Source of the DNA: Microbacterium sp.
Lineage (GTDB): Bacteria > Actinomycetota > Actinomycetes > Actinomycetales > Microbacteriaceae
NCBI GenBank assembly: GCA_031277945.1
Contig: JAITLK010000002.1
Coordinates: 62,001 to 126,000 of the forward strand
Length of the DNA stretch: 64,000 nt
Direction: 5' to 3'
The notes beneath the pieces were generated by a model. That model searched no databases. It was not told where the DNA came from and saw only the letters and a program-made list of their open reading frames with translations. A program made the position numbers and the translations under genes. Shown here piece after piece: positions 17,513 to 25,000 of this stretch (the stretch's first letter is position 1; each line of letters begins with the position of its first letter).

Positions 17513-18130
17513 ATGACTGAGCGAATGACCGTACTGGTCCTCAACTGCACGCTGAAGCCCGCGCCCGCGGAGACGAGCACGGGGGCACTGGCCGGGCTCG
17601 TCTCCGGAGCCCTCACCGATCTCGGGTGCGAGGTCGACACGGTGCGCGTGGTGGATCACAGCGTGCAGGCCGGGGTGGAGCGCGATATGGGCCCTGGCGA
17701 CGGGTGGCCGGCGCTGCTGCAGCAGGTGCTCGCCGCGAACATCGTGGTGTTCGCGACCCCGACCTGGGTGGGGCAGCACTCCAGCGTCGCGCAGCGCGTG
17801 ATCGAGCGGCTCGATGCGGAACTGTCGCAGACCGATGAACGGGGACGCCCCAGCCTCTATGACCGGGTCGCCATCCCGGTGGTGGTGGGCAACGAAGACG
17901 GGGCGCATCACATCGTCGGCATTCTCGCCCAGACGCTGGGCGACGTCGGCTTCACGGTGGCAGCTCAGAGCGGCGTCTACTGGAACGGCGAGGCGATGGG
18001 AAAGACCGACTTCATCGCGCTGGATGAGGTACCGGACATCGTCCGTTCGACCGCGCAGACCGCGGCTGCCAACGCGATGCATCTGGCCCGGCTCCTGCGG
18101 GGCCATCCGTACCCCGTGCCCGCGGAGTGA
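17513..18130 (+). CDS. flavodoxin-like NAD(P)H-dependent FMN reductase
   Basis: Cytoplasmic flavoprotein of 205 residues with the flavodoxin fold: a first strand TVLVLNCTLKP followed by the phosphate-binding loop, IVVFATPTWVGQHSSVAQ around the flavin ring, and VVVGNEDGAHH as the third nucleotide-contacting loop. It belongs to the NADPH-dependent FMN reductase/WrbA superfamily, which reduces flavins or quinones. ATG 17513 is chosen from its leaderless signal; ATG 17525 is the alternative. Its 3' end meets a strong terminator shared with the convergent disordered protein gene. Confidence 0.85.
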   Translation: MTERMTVLVLNCTLKPAPAETSTGALAGLVSGALTDLGCEVDTVRVVDHSVQAGVERDMGPGDGWPALLQQVLAANIVVFATPTWVGQHSSVAQRVIERLDAELSQTDERGRPSLYDRVAIPVVVGNEDGAHHIVGILAQTLGDVGFTVAAQSGVYWNGEAMGKTDFIALDEVPDIVRSTAQTAAANAMHLARLLRGHPYPVPAE

Positions 18131-18133
18131 GGC

Positions 18134-18170
18134 GGGGCGCCGGAACCTGCTCGGCAGGCACCGGCGCCCC
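18134..18170. terminator. bidirectional terminator hairpin
   Basis: A 10-bp perfect outer stem (GGGGCGCCGG at 18134-18143, complement at 18161-18170) encloses a second stem CCTGC/GCAGG. It separates two convergent genes and starts four bases after the stop at 18130. Confidence 0.7.
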
Positions 18171-18191
18171 CGGTCGTCGCACAGGGCCGTG

Positions 18192-18692
18192 TCAGATGGG
18201 CGTGCCCCCGGGGCGCTGCGGATCGCGGAAATCGAACTCGGGATCCGTGAGAGGCGGCACCTCCGGATCCTCATCCGGTGCCGGTGCGCGCTCCGGGGCG
18301 GTGGGCGGTGCGACGTCCGGATCACGCTCGGGAACCTCCTCCGGTTCCGGGACCAGGATCGGATCACTGGCGCTCGGATCGGCTGCTTGCTCGTTTCCCG
18401 CTTCGCCGTGCAGACCGTCGTCCGTGCCGGGCAGCTGATCGTCGGTGTCCGCCTCGGCCGGAGGCGGTTGCGCCCCGGCATGGCCGTCATCCGCCGTGCG
18501 ATCGGTGCGCGAGGGGTTCACGTTCGGCGGGAGAAGCCCCTGATCGGCGACGTCGCCCACCTGCTGGTCCTGCGTCGATCGATCGGTGCTGCTCTCATCC
18601 GCATCCGTGTCGGACGGGCCCATTGCTCGCCGGTCCGTCCGTGAGGGGTGAACGTTCGGGGGCAGCAGGCCCTCGTCGTAGATCTCGCTCAT
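18192..18692 (-). CDS. intrinsically disordered protein with repeated GLLPPNV motif
   Basis: The function is unknown. The 166-residue protein is highly acidic and proline-rich and has no hydrophobic core, signal peptide or membrane segment. It carries a 14-residue motif twice, GLLPPNVHPSRTDR (8-21) and GLLPPNVNPSRTDR (52-65); both copies are preceded by an acidic residue pair. The rest is Asp/Glu/Pro/Ala-rich. GGAAGGAG lies nine bases before the ATG, so translation should be good. The third codon positions look coding, and the repeat argues against a chance frame. Short motif repeats in a disordered chain often act as docking sites, for example for a partner such as the nearby FHA protein, but nothing shows this directly. 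Confidence 0.72.
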   Translation of the reverse strand: MSEIYDEGLLPPNVHPSRTDRRAMGPSDTDADESSTDRSTQDQQVGDVADQGLLPPNVNPSRTDRTADDGHAGAQPPPAEADTDDQLPGTDDGLHGEAGNEQAADPSASDPILVPEPEEVPERDPDVAPPTAPERAPAPDEDPEVPPLTDPEFDFRDPQRPGGTPI

Positions 18693-19011
18693 GATGATCT
18701 CCTTCCGTTCGTCTCAGCCTCGCCCGGTGACATCTGCGCGGCCACCGGGTTGACAGGCGCCGTGATTGCCCCCCGGCTCGCCGCCGCGTCACAGGGGGAA
18801 AGTCGCCCGCGATGGGCTGGAGGGGAGCGCGCTGGCCTGAGTGCGCCGGACTGCTCGCAGGTGGCGATGCCCGGCCGATCATCATCGGCGGCTCCGTCAC
18901 GATGCCGGGTCCCACCGCCCGCAGGGCGCGGCGAACGCCGCCGCTGCCGCCGCCCCCTGCGGGCTGCTCATCATCCCGCTGCGGAGGGGTTCTGATCTGG
19001 TGGCCGGGAGG
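18693..19011. other. 319-base intergenic stretch without a supported gene
   Basis: I see no convincing gene, RNA or strong promoter here. A 25-codon minus-strand frame ending at 18897 (MMSSPQG...) is mostly alanine from a GC-rich run and lacks support. A TTGACA at about 18758 on the plus strand has no matching -10. Confidence 0.4.
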
Positions 19012-19659
19012 TCAATCGTCCTGAACTTCCCACTGCCCGCTCCACTGCGGATTGTCCCGGTCGCTGTAGTCGGGGCGGGCGGGCTGGGGCGGCTGATCAG
19101 ACAGCTCACCGCCCACCCGGCCGCCGAAGGGCCGCCCGTGGTCGGCGAACTCCGCCCGCATGAAGACGAACCGCCACGGCCCCGCCGTGAAGCGTGCCCC
19201 CGTGCGGAGCACCTCGCTGCGCTCGCCCGGAGGAGAGCCCGCCACATCGGTGGCGGCCGCCGCCGGATTGGCATTCATTTCGCCCGCGCCGTGGAGGACC
19301 AGAACGTACTCGTCGCGATCATCGTGCGTGATCGTCGCGTGCAGGGCGTCGATTCCCGGGAGCACCAGATGACAGCCCGTGGCCGCACCGATACGCACCT
19401 CGTCCTCGGTGAGGGGGAAGGTGAACCTCTCGGTCTCGTCGGTGACCAGCAGGCGAGGCTCGCCCGCGCCCCAGGTCGAATGCGTGGTGGTGGGGCTGGG
19501 GTTGGCGTCCGAGTTCGCCGGCATCTCCCGCATCCCGGTGTAGGGGACGTGAGTCTGTTCCGGCTCCTCGGGAACAGCGGTCGCCGGGTCGGGGCTGGTC
19601 ATCCCCGAAGGGTCCTCCATCGCCCCGCCGTCGCCGCGGTCAGGCGTGCTGACGCTCAT
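19012..19659 (-). CDS. FHA-domain protein
   Basis: The 215-residue protein has an N-terminal disordered segment (about 1-65, Pro/Ser/Thr/Asp-rich) followed by a forkhead-associated domain, the phosphothreonine-binding fold: LTEDEVRIGAATGCHLVLPG and DALHATITHDDRDEYVLVLHG. The Arg and His of the FHA signature are present, but the usual serine before the histidine pair is not, so phosphopeptide binding may be weakened. The C-terminal tail is charged and rich in Pro/Gly/Gln. Start: ATG 19659 behind GGAGAGGG. It overlaps the end of the PfpI-family gene by 20 bases and is probably co-transcribed with it. Confidence 0.82.
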   Translation of the reverse strand: MSVSTPDRGDGGAMEDPSGMTSPDPATAVPEEPEQTHVPYTGMREMPANSDANPSPTTTHSTWGAGEPRLLVTDETERFTFPLTEDEVRIGAATGCHLVLPGIDALHATITHDDRDEYVLVLHGAGEMNANPAAAATDVAGSPPGERSEVLRTGARFTAGPWRFVFMRAEFADHGRPFGGRVGGELSDQPPQPARPDYSDRDNPQWSGQWEVQDD

Positions 19660-20188
19660 GGTCACCCTCTCCGATCTCTTCGACGAGATTGGCGTTGAAC
19701 GCGGGAAGATCATCCGGTGTGCGGCTGGAGACCAGCCCCTGGTCCACGACGACCTCCTCGTCCACCCAGTCCGCACCAGCGTTGCGCAGATCCGTCTGCA
19801 GACTCGGATAGCTCGTCATCCGGCGTCCATCCACGACCCCGGCCTCCACGAGAAGCCAGCCGCCATGGCAGATGACGCCGGCCGGCTTGTGCTCGGCGAA
19901 CATGTCACGAGCGAACGCCACCGCCTCGCTGTCCATGCGGAGGTGATCGGCGTTCACGACGCCGCCCGGCAGCACCAGCGCGTCGAAGGAATCTGCGCTC
20001 ACCTGCCCGAGCACATGGTCGACGGGCTGTTCGTGGCCGTTCTTGCCCGTGATGGATCCTGCGGCGGGCGCGAGCATCACAGCGCTGGCACCCGCTGCGG
20101 TGACCGCGTCCCACGGGCTGGTCAGCTCGCTGTCCTCGAACCCGTCGGTCGCGACGAAAGCGATGCGCTTTCCCTGAAGTTCCGACAT
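19640..20188 (-). CDS. DJ-1/PfpI-family protein (type 1 glutamine-amidotransferase-like)
   Basis: The 182-residue protein belongs to the DJ-1/PfpI superfamily (YhbO-like): EDSEL supplies the conserved Glu18, and the nucleophile elbow is GVICHGGW with Cys107 and His108. Family members have been linked to protease, deglycase and stress roles; the exact reaction is not clear. ATG 20188 has GAGAGGAG about five bases upstream. It is followed without a gap by the FHA gene and is divergent from the GH29 gene. Confidence 0.9.
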   Translation of the reverse strand: MSELQGKRIAFVATDGFEDSELTSPWDAVTAAGASAVMLAPAAGSITGKNGHEQPVDHVLGQVSADSFDALVLPGGVVNADHLRMDSEAVAFARDMFAEHKPAGVICHGGWLLVEAGVVDGRRMTSYPSLQTDLRNAGADWVDEEVVVDQGLVSSRTPDDLPAFNANLVEEIGEGDHERQHA

Positions 20189-20258
20189 GACTTCTCCTCT
20201 CGTTGGACTCGTCATCCCTCCACGCTGCCGAAGAGGGAGATGGCTCTGAAGGGGATGG

Positions 20259-20275
20259 CATCGTGCACCACGATG
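20259..20275. repeat. 17-base inverted repeat in the PfpI/GH29 intergenic region
   Basis: CATCGTG (20259-20265) and CACGATG (20269-20275) are perfect complements separated by CAC. The site lies 88-104 bases before the GH29 start and could be an operator; it differs from the GntR-type CGATAATCGAT elements. Confidence 0.4.
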
Positions 20276-20365
20276 TGCTAGCCGCGATCCGCCGCCGCGG
20301 GATGTCCGCATGCGCGAGGATGGAAGCCGGCGGCGCGGCCGCCGTGCCAGACGCACGGAGGAATG

Positions 20366-21652
20366 ATGGCGATCGAATCTGCCCAGCGAGACGTGGAGAT
20401 CCCGCGCCCCACGCCGGCCCAGCTGCGGTGGCAGCGAGCCGGCACCGGCGTCTTCTTCCACTTCGGGATCAACACCTTCGCAAACCGGGAGTGGAGCGAT
20501 GGCTCGGTCCCCGCGTCACTGTTTGCACCCGACCAGCTCGATGCCGAGCAATGGCTGGACGCCGCTGGGCTGGCCGGAGCGCGATACGTCGTGCTCACCG
20601 CGAAGCATCACGACGGGTTCTGCCTCTGGCCCACCCGCACGACCGACTATTCCGTGGCGTCCTCGCCCTGGCGCGACGGCAGCGGCGATGTCGTCCGTGA
20701 ACTGGCGGATGCCTGCCGCGACCGGGGGATGGGGTTCGGCGTGTACCTCTCACCCTGGGACCGGCATGCGCCCGAATACGCCGATCCCGATCGGTATGAC
20801 GACCTGTATGCCGCGCAGCTGACGGAGCTGCTCACCGGTTACGGCGACCTCGTCGAGGTGTGGTTCGACGGCGCCGGATCTGAGGGGCGCACGTACGACT
20901 GGCCGCGGTTCATGCGGCTGGTGGCGGAGCACCAGCCGGAGGCGATGGTGTTCAACATGGGCGCTCCGACCATCCGCTGGGTCGGTAATGAGGACGGCCT
21001 GGCCGCCGACCCCGTCACCTATGTGGCCGACGCCGTCCCGCTCAGCCAGTACGTCGCCGGAGAAACCGCGCTCGCGGTGCCGCGCTATCTGCCACCCGAG
21101 TGCGACGTCTCGATCCGGCGCGGATGGTTCTGGCACCCGGATGAGAGCCCGAAGTCCGTGTCCCACCTCCTTGCCATTCACCAGGCATCGGTGGAGCTCG
21201 GCGCCAACCTGCTGCTGAACCTGCCACCGGATCGAGACGGACGCATCGATGAGGCGGACGCTGCACGGCTCGCGGAGTACCGTGCGGAGCTGGATCTCCG
21301 GTTTGCGCGACCGATTGCGGCCGAGCTCCGCGAAAACGGCGACGGCCTCTGGGAGGCGGTGCTCGCCGAGAGCATGGCGATCGGCTACGTCGAGTTGCGC
21401 GAACGCCTGGAGGATGGGCAGCGAGTATCCCATCACCGCATCACGATGGCGGGGGAGGTGCTGGCCGAGGGGCGCACCATCGGCGTGCGGCGCCTTCATC
21501 GCGTGCCGGTCGCTGACGCCCGCACGTTCACGGTGACGGTCACCGGCGGCGGCGAGCTGGAGGCTGTGATCGTGCACCCGGCCGCGGACACGGAGCATGA
21601 GCCGGTCCTTCCCTCCGACTACGCGGCCTCCACGGAGGCTCCCGACCACTGA
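20366..21652 (+). CDS. alpha-L-fucosidase, GH29
   Basis: Glycoside hydrolase of 428 residues that releases L-fucose from fucosides. The GH29 barrel is clear: FFHFGINTFANREW, YVVLTAKHHDGFCLWPT (HHDGFCLW at 81-88) and VEVWFDGAG with the predicted nucleophile Asp168. A small beta domain follows from about 330. No signal peptide is seen, so it probably acts inside the cell on imported oligosaccharides. ATG 20366 is preferred to ATG 20363 because GGAGG ends only one base before the latter. It heads the fucose locus, next to the GntR regulator and upstream of the transporter genes on the other strand. Confidence 0.93.
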   Translation: MAIESAQRDVEIPRPTPAQLRWQRAGTGVFFHFGINTFANREWSDGSVPASLFAPDQLDAEQWLDAAGLAGARYVVLTAKHHDGFCLWPTRTTDYSVASSPWRDGSGDVVRELADACRDRGMGFGVYLSPWDRHAPEYADPDRYDDLYAAQLTELLTGYGDLVEVWFDGAGSEGRTYDWPRFMRLVAEHQPEAMVFNMGAPTIRWVGNEDGLAADPVTYVADAVPLSQYVAGETALAVPRYLPPECDVSIRRGWFWHPDESPKSVSHLLAIHQASVELGANLLLNLPPDRDGRIDEADAARLAEYRAELDLRFARPIAAELRENGDGLWEAVLAESMAIGYVELRERLEDGQRVSHHRITMAGEVLAEGRTIGVRRLHRVPVADARTFTVTVTGGGELEAVIVHPAADTEHEPVLPSDYAASTEAPDH

Positions 21653-21672
21653 CGAGCCTGGAACGGTTCGGT

Positions 21673-21722
21673 ATTACCGATAATCGATTACACTGAGGTC
21701 GTTCGTTAGCGATTGTCGATTG
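21673..21722 (+). promoter_or_regulatory. GntR-type operators and -10 of the gntR gene
   Basis: ATTACCGATAATCGATTA (21673-21690) contains the palindrome TAATCGATTA and overlaps a -10 box TACACT (21689-21694). A second element TTAGCGATTGTCGATTG lies at 21706-21722, just before the ribosome binding site. The same CGATAATCGAT core lies before the binding-protein operon at 30231-30250, which suggests autoregulation plus control of transport. Confidence 0.6.
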
Positions 21723-21740
21723 CCGTGAGAGGATCACGCC

Positions 21741-22424
21741 ATGCCCGATGCCCTGGACGCCGTACCCGAGATTCGTCGCGGCCTGCTCTCCGACCAGATC
21801 TACGACCTGCTCAAGCAGATGATCAAGGGCGGAACGCTGGCCCCGGGGGAGCAGCTGGTCGAGTCGGGGCTCGCGAAGAAGCTGCAGGTGAGTCAGGCTC
21901 CCGTGCGTGAGGCCCTGAAGCGACTCACCCACGATGGCCTCGTCTCCCACGTCCGTCACCAGGGCTCGTTCGTCGCGACGTACTCCGACGAGGAGATCGA
22001 GCAGGCTCGGGTCGCCCGTGCGGAACTGGAGACGCTTGCCGGACGCCTCACCGCCGGGAGGCTGACCCCCCAGACCCGCGAGCACTTGTCCGGGCTGATC
22101 GCGCAGATGCACGACGCGGCTGAGGCGCGGGAGCTCGGTCGCTTCCGCGAGCTCGACTTCACCTTCCACCGCGCGGTGATCGAGGCGAGTCGCAACGTGT
22201 ACCTTCCGCGGATGTGGGACATCATCGAGCCGAGCCTGCGGTCACTGCATCTGCTCGGTGACCCCGACTTCGTCGGCGACTGGGCGATGGTGGCTGAATG
22301 GCATGACGAGCTGCTCGCGGTCCTCGACGCGGGCGACCCCGACGCCGCGGCCGCGCTGTTTCGAGCACATGCGGCGGGAACGCTGCGCGACATGATCGCC
22401 GGCGCACCCGACCCCGAGAACTGA
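21741..22424 (+). CDS. GntR-family regulator, FCD (FadR-like) subfamily
   Basis: Transcription regulator of 227 residues. The winged helix-turn-helix spans about 12-78 (LSDQIYDLLKQMIKGGTLAPG, VSQAPVREALKRLTHDGLV), and the all-helical FCD effector domain follows with the usual Asp/His metal-ligand pattern (DFTFHRAVIEASRN, EWHDELLAVLDAGD). GAGAGGA precedes the ATG by about seven bases. It is the natural regulator of the sugar locus; the ligand is probably L-fucose, fuconate or another pathway acid, because FCD proteins usually sense organic or sugar acids. Confidence 0.9.
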   Translation: MPDALDAVPEIRRGLLSDQIYDLLKQMIKGGTLAPGEQLVESGLAKKLQVSQAPVREALKRLTHDGLVSHVRHQGSFVATYSDEEIEQARVARAELETLAGRLTAGRLTPQTREHLSGLIAQMHDAAEARELGRFRELDFTFHRAVIEASRNVYLPRMWDIIEPSLRSLHLLGDPDFVGDWAMVAEWHDELLAVLDAGDPDAAAALFRAHAAGTLRDMIAGAPDPEN

Positions 22425-22466
22425 GACCCCCGCTCGGCATATCGCACCCGCAGGCGTGCAGCGGGC

Positions 22467-23306
22467 TCAGAATCCGTAGAGGGTGCGGGCGGTGCCTCCC
22501 CAGAAACCGCTCGCGTCCACGGCGTCCTCGCCCCAGGCCGCCACGGTCACCGCGACGATCGCGTCATGCGGCGCGATGCGGGCGGACATGGGCCAGTCGC
22601 TGCCGAACAGCAGCCGCTCATCACCGAAGCAGCGGCGCGCGAACGCGACGATTTCGTGCAGCCGCTGATCTGCGGCGCATCCATCCCCGACATCACGGAT
22701 CACCCCGGACACCTTCGCGTGGGCGTGGGAATGTGAGGCGTAGTCTGCGAGTGCTCGCCGCCAGCTCGCTTCGGGTTCCGCCAGTCCGAGACCCAGATGG
22801 CACAGCACGATGCGCAACGCGGGATGGCGCGCGGCCAGCATGGTGGCGGCGGGAAGCTGGTCGGGGCGGAGCAGGAGCTCCAGCACGAGGTCGTGCTCGG
22901 CCAGGCCCTCAGCGAGCGCGTCGAGCCCGGGTACATCGGACAGATCGCTGCACGCCGAGGCTGCGGCAAGCCGCACGCCGGCGAGGCGCTGCCACCGCGG
23001 CTGCAGGATCCCTGCCCAGCCGTCCGCGCTCGGCTCGTACTGGCCGACCAGGCGCATCGCGCGCGTGGCGTGGGCGGTTTCCTGCTCAAGCCAGGTGAAC
23101 TCCCGGAGCGTGTTGGCCGCCTGCACGGCCACGGCCCCGATCCCGGTGCGGTCGGCGTGCTCCAGATCAGTCACGAGCACCCGACGGGGCAGCTCCAGTT
23201 GGGGCCGGAACCAGGGCAGGGCGACCTCGTCGGCGTCCCAGAGGTGAACGTGGGCGTCCAGGTGTGCCGCGGGGGAATGGCGAGGAGGAGAGGCAGCGTC
23301 AGACAC
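22467..23306 (-). CDS. TIM-barrel amidohydrolase, L-fuconolactonase-like (COG3618 type)
   Basis: Metal-dependent hydrolase of 279 residues. The opening AHLDAHVHLWDAD gives the His-x-His metal ligands, LCHLGLG the third-strand His, and LLFGSDWPMS the final Asp, the pattern of the Amidohydrolase_2/COG3618 group that contains L-fuconolactone hydrolase and L-rhamnono-lactonase. Start: GTG 23306, eight bases inside the preceding aldo/keto reductase gene, with GGGAG upstream. Together with that reductase it would turn L-fucose into L-fuconate by oxidation and lactone opening. The substrate is inferred from the GH29 neighbour. Confidence 0.85.
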   Translation of the reverse strand: MSDAASPPRHSPAAHLDAHVHLWDADEVALPWFRPQLELPRRVLVTDLEHADRTGIGAVAVQAANTLREFTWLEQETAHATRAMRLVGQYEPSADGWAGILQPRWQRLAGVRLAAASACSDLSDVPGLDALAEGLAEHDLVLELLLRPDQLPAATMLAARHPALRIVLCHLGLGLAEPEASWRRALADYASHSHAHAKVSGVIRDVGDGCAADQRLHEIVAFARRCFGDERLLFGSDWPMSARIAPHDAIVAVTVAAWGEDAVDASGFWGGTARTLYGF

Positions 23307-24240
23307 GGGCCAGCTGCTCCCAGAGCTGATCCGGAACGCCGGCGTCGACGTTGCGGACGAACGCATCCACTTCGCCAGGGGTGCGCGCGCCCACCACGAC
23401 CGCCTCGACGCCGTCGAGTCGCAGGGCATGCTGCACCGCGGCGTCCGAGATGCTCACACCGGCATCTGCGGCGAGCACGGCCATCCGATGCGCCCGCTGC
23501 TGCATCTCGGCGGGTGCTTCCCGGTAGTCGAAGTACGGCGAGCCGATCGGATCGACCAGGATTCCGGAGTTGAACACGCCCGCCGCGATCACGCCGATCC
23601 CGCGCTCGCGCGCCGCCGGCAGCAGATCGTCCTCGCCGGTGTGATCCAGCAGCGTCGTCCGCCCGGCGATCATGACCACGTCCGGGTCGCTCTCGCGGAC
23701 GAAACGGGTGAGGGGCTCCGGCCACACCATCCCCACCCCGACGGCGCGGATCACGCCTTCAGAACGCAGCCGGTGCAGCACGGGCATCGCCGTTCGCAGT
23801 GCCTCGTCGACATCAAGCGGGTCGTGGAGGTAGAGCACATCGATGCGGTCGGTGCCGAGCCGGAGGAGGCTGCCCTCGATGCTTCGCAGGATGCCGTCGG
23901 CGCTGAGATCCGGTGCTGTCGAGGCGCCGACGGCGCCCACGGGCGCCCGCTCGCCGTTGGTCGTGAGGATCTCCCGTCCCACCTTCGTGGCGATGCACAC
24001 GCGGTCGCGCGCAACGCCCGCGAGCGCGTGTCCGAGGCGGCGTTCGCTCTCCCCGGCGCCGTAGTGCGGCGCCGTGTCGAAGAATCGGACACCGTGTTCG
24101 ATCGCGCGTGCCACGGTGGCATCGCACTGCTGGTCGTCCACAGCGGCGAAGAGATTGCCGAACGGCGCGCAGCCGAGGCCGACGAGGATCGCATCGTCGG
24201 CCTCGGTGTGCAGCGGCCTCAGCGCTGGGCGGAACGCCAC
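23299..24240 (-). CDS. aldo/keto reductase (L-fucose/D-threo-aldose 1-dehydrogenase-like)
   Basis: NAD(P)-dependent oxidoreductase of 313 residues. The AKR tetrad is visible: Asp and Tyr in FFDTAPHYGAGESE, Lys in CIATKVGR and His in VLYLHDPLD; the C-terminal cofactor-binding loop is present. The large FFDTAPHYG-ESE-LG(H) context resembles D-threo-aldose 1-dehydrogenases, which oxidise L-fucose to its lactone. Start: GTG 24240, with AGGAG eight bases upstream, lies within the last codons of the RraA-like gene (22-base overlap). A much longer open frame reaching to 25350 is only a shadow of the upstream genes. Confidence 0.87.
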   Translation of the reverse strand: MAFRPALRPLHTEADDAILVGLGCAPFGNLFAAVDDQQCDATVARAIEHGVRFFDTAPHYGAGESERRLGHALAGVARDRVCIATKVGREILTTNGERAPVGAVGASTAPDLSADGILRSIEGSLLRLGTDRIDVLYLHDPLDVDEALRTAMPVLHRLRSEGVIRAVGVGMVWPEPLTRFVRESDPDVVMIAGRTTLLDHTGEDDLLPAARERGIGVIAAGVFNSGILVDPIGSPYFDYREAPAEMQQRAHRMAVLAADAGVSISDAAVQHALRLDGVEAVVVGARTPGEVDAFVRNVDAGVPDQLWEQLARV

Positions 24241-24998
24241 GTCTCGTACTCCTGGCGGCTGTCGGGCGTGAGGGGGTAGTAGTCGCTCAGCCGCGCGCCC
24301 TCGTCGAGGCGCATGCGGCTGAAACTCTCCCACTCCTCGTGGTCTACGGCGTCCTCGGCGACGGCGGAGACCATCGCCTGCGGCACGATCACGGCGCCAT
24401 CGTCGTCGGCGACCACGACATCGCCGGGCAGGCACAGCACACCGCCGACGGCCACCGGCACATCGAACGCCCACGGGAACAGCTCCGACTGGGAGGCGTA
24501 GTGGGGGGTGACGCCGGTGGACCAGACCGGAAGTCCGATGTCCGCGATCTTCCCGGAGTCGCGGATACGTCCGTCCACCACCATCCCCACCCCGCCCCGG
24601 CGTTGGAAATAGCGCGCCAGGATGTCGCCCACACAGCCGGAGTGCGCGCTGCCGTACGCCTGCACCACGAGGACGTCGTCGGGCTGGATGCTCTCCAGCA
24701 CCTTCCACAGCGCGGTGTGCTTCTCCACATACTCCTGACCGAGTCCTGATGCGAGGTCCTCGCGCTGGGGCATGAACTGGAGAGTGACGGCGTTGCCGAC
24801 GATCCGCTGACCGGTGCGCAGCGGGCGGGGGCCCTCGATGAACGAGTGCCGGATCCCCAGACCGTGCAGCTTCGCGCACGCGGTGGCGGCTGAGACCCGC
24901 TCCAGGGACGCGAGGGTGTCGGCAGCGGCGCGCTGGAATTCGGGCCCGCGCACGGGAAGTTGGAACTCGGGGCGGATGAGGGTGGCGGTGTCGGTCAT
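24219..24998 (-). CDS. RraA-like protein (HMG/CHA aldolase superfamily)
   Basis: The 259-residue protein has the RraA/class II pyruvate aldolase fold, with the conserved VGMVVDGRIRD segment (Arg-Asp of the metal site) and GDVVVADDDGAVIVP near the C-terminus. Some family members cleave 4-hydroxy-2-oxo acids to pyruvate; others only regulate RNase E. Here the location between sugar-oxidation enzymes favours an aldolase, perhaps for 2-keto-3-deoxy-L-fuconate, which is inference. ATG 24998 is preferred to ATG 25004 because GAAGGA then has six-base spacing. Confidence 0.85.
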   Translation of the reverse strand: MTDTATLIRPEFQLPVRGPEFQRAAADTLASLERVSAATACAKLHGLGIRHSFIEGPRPLRTGQRIVGNAVTLQFMPQREDLASGLGQEYVEKHTALWKVLESIQPDDVLVVQAYGSAHSGCVGDILARYFQRRGGVGMVVDGRIRDSGKIADIGLPVWSTGVTPHYASQSELFPWAFDVPVAVGGVLCLPGDVVVADDDGAVIVPQAMVSAVAEDAVDHEEWESFSRMRLDEGARLSDYYPLTPDSRQEYETWRSAQR

Positions 24999-25000
24999 GA

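Noticed and set aside
22425..22466. Possible weak terminator (CCCGCT...AGCGGG) between gntR and the amidohydrolase gene
   Set aside because: Only six base pairs with a long loop and no T-run; too weak to list.
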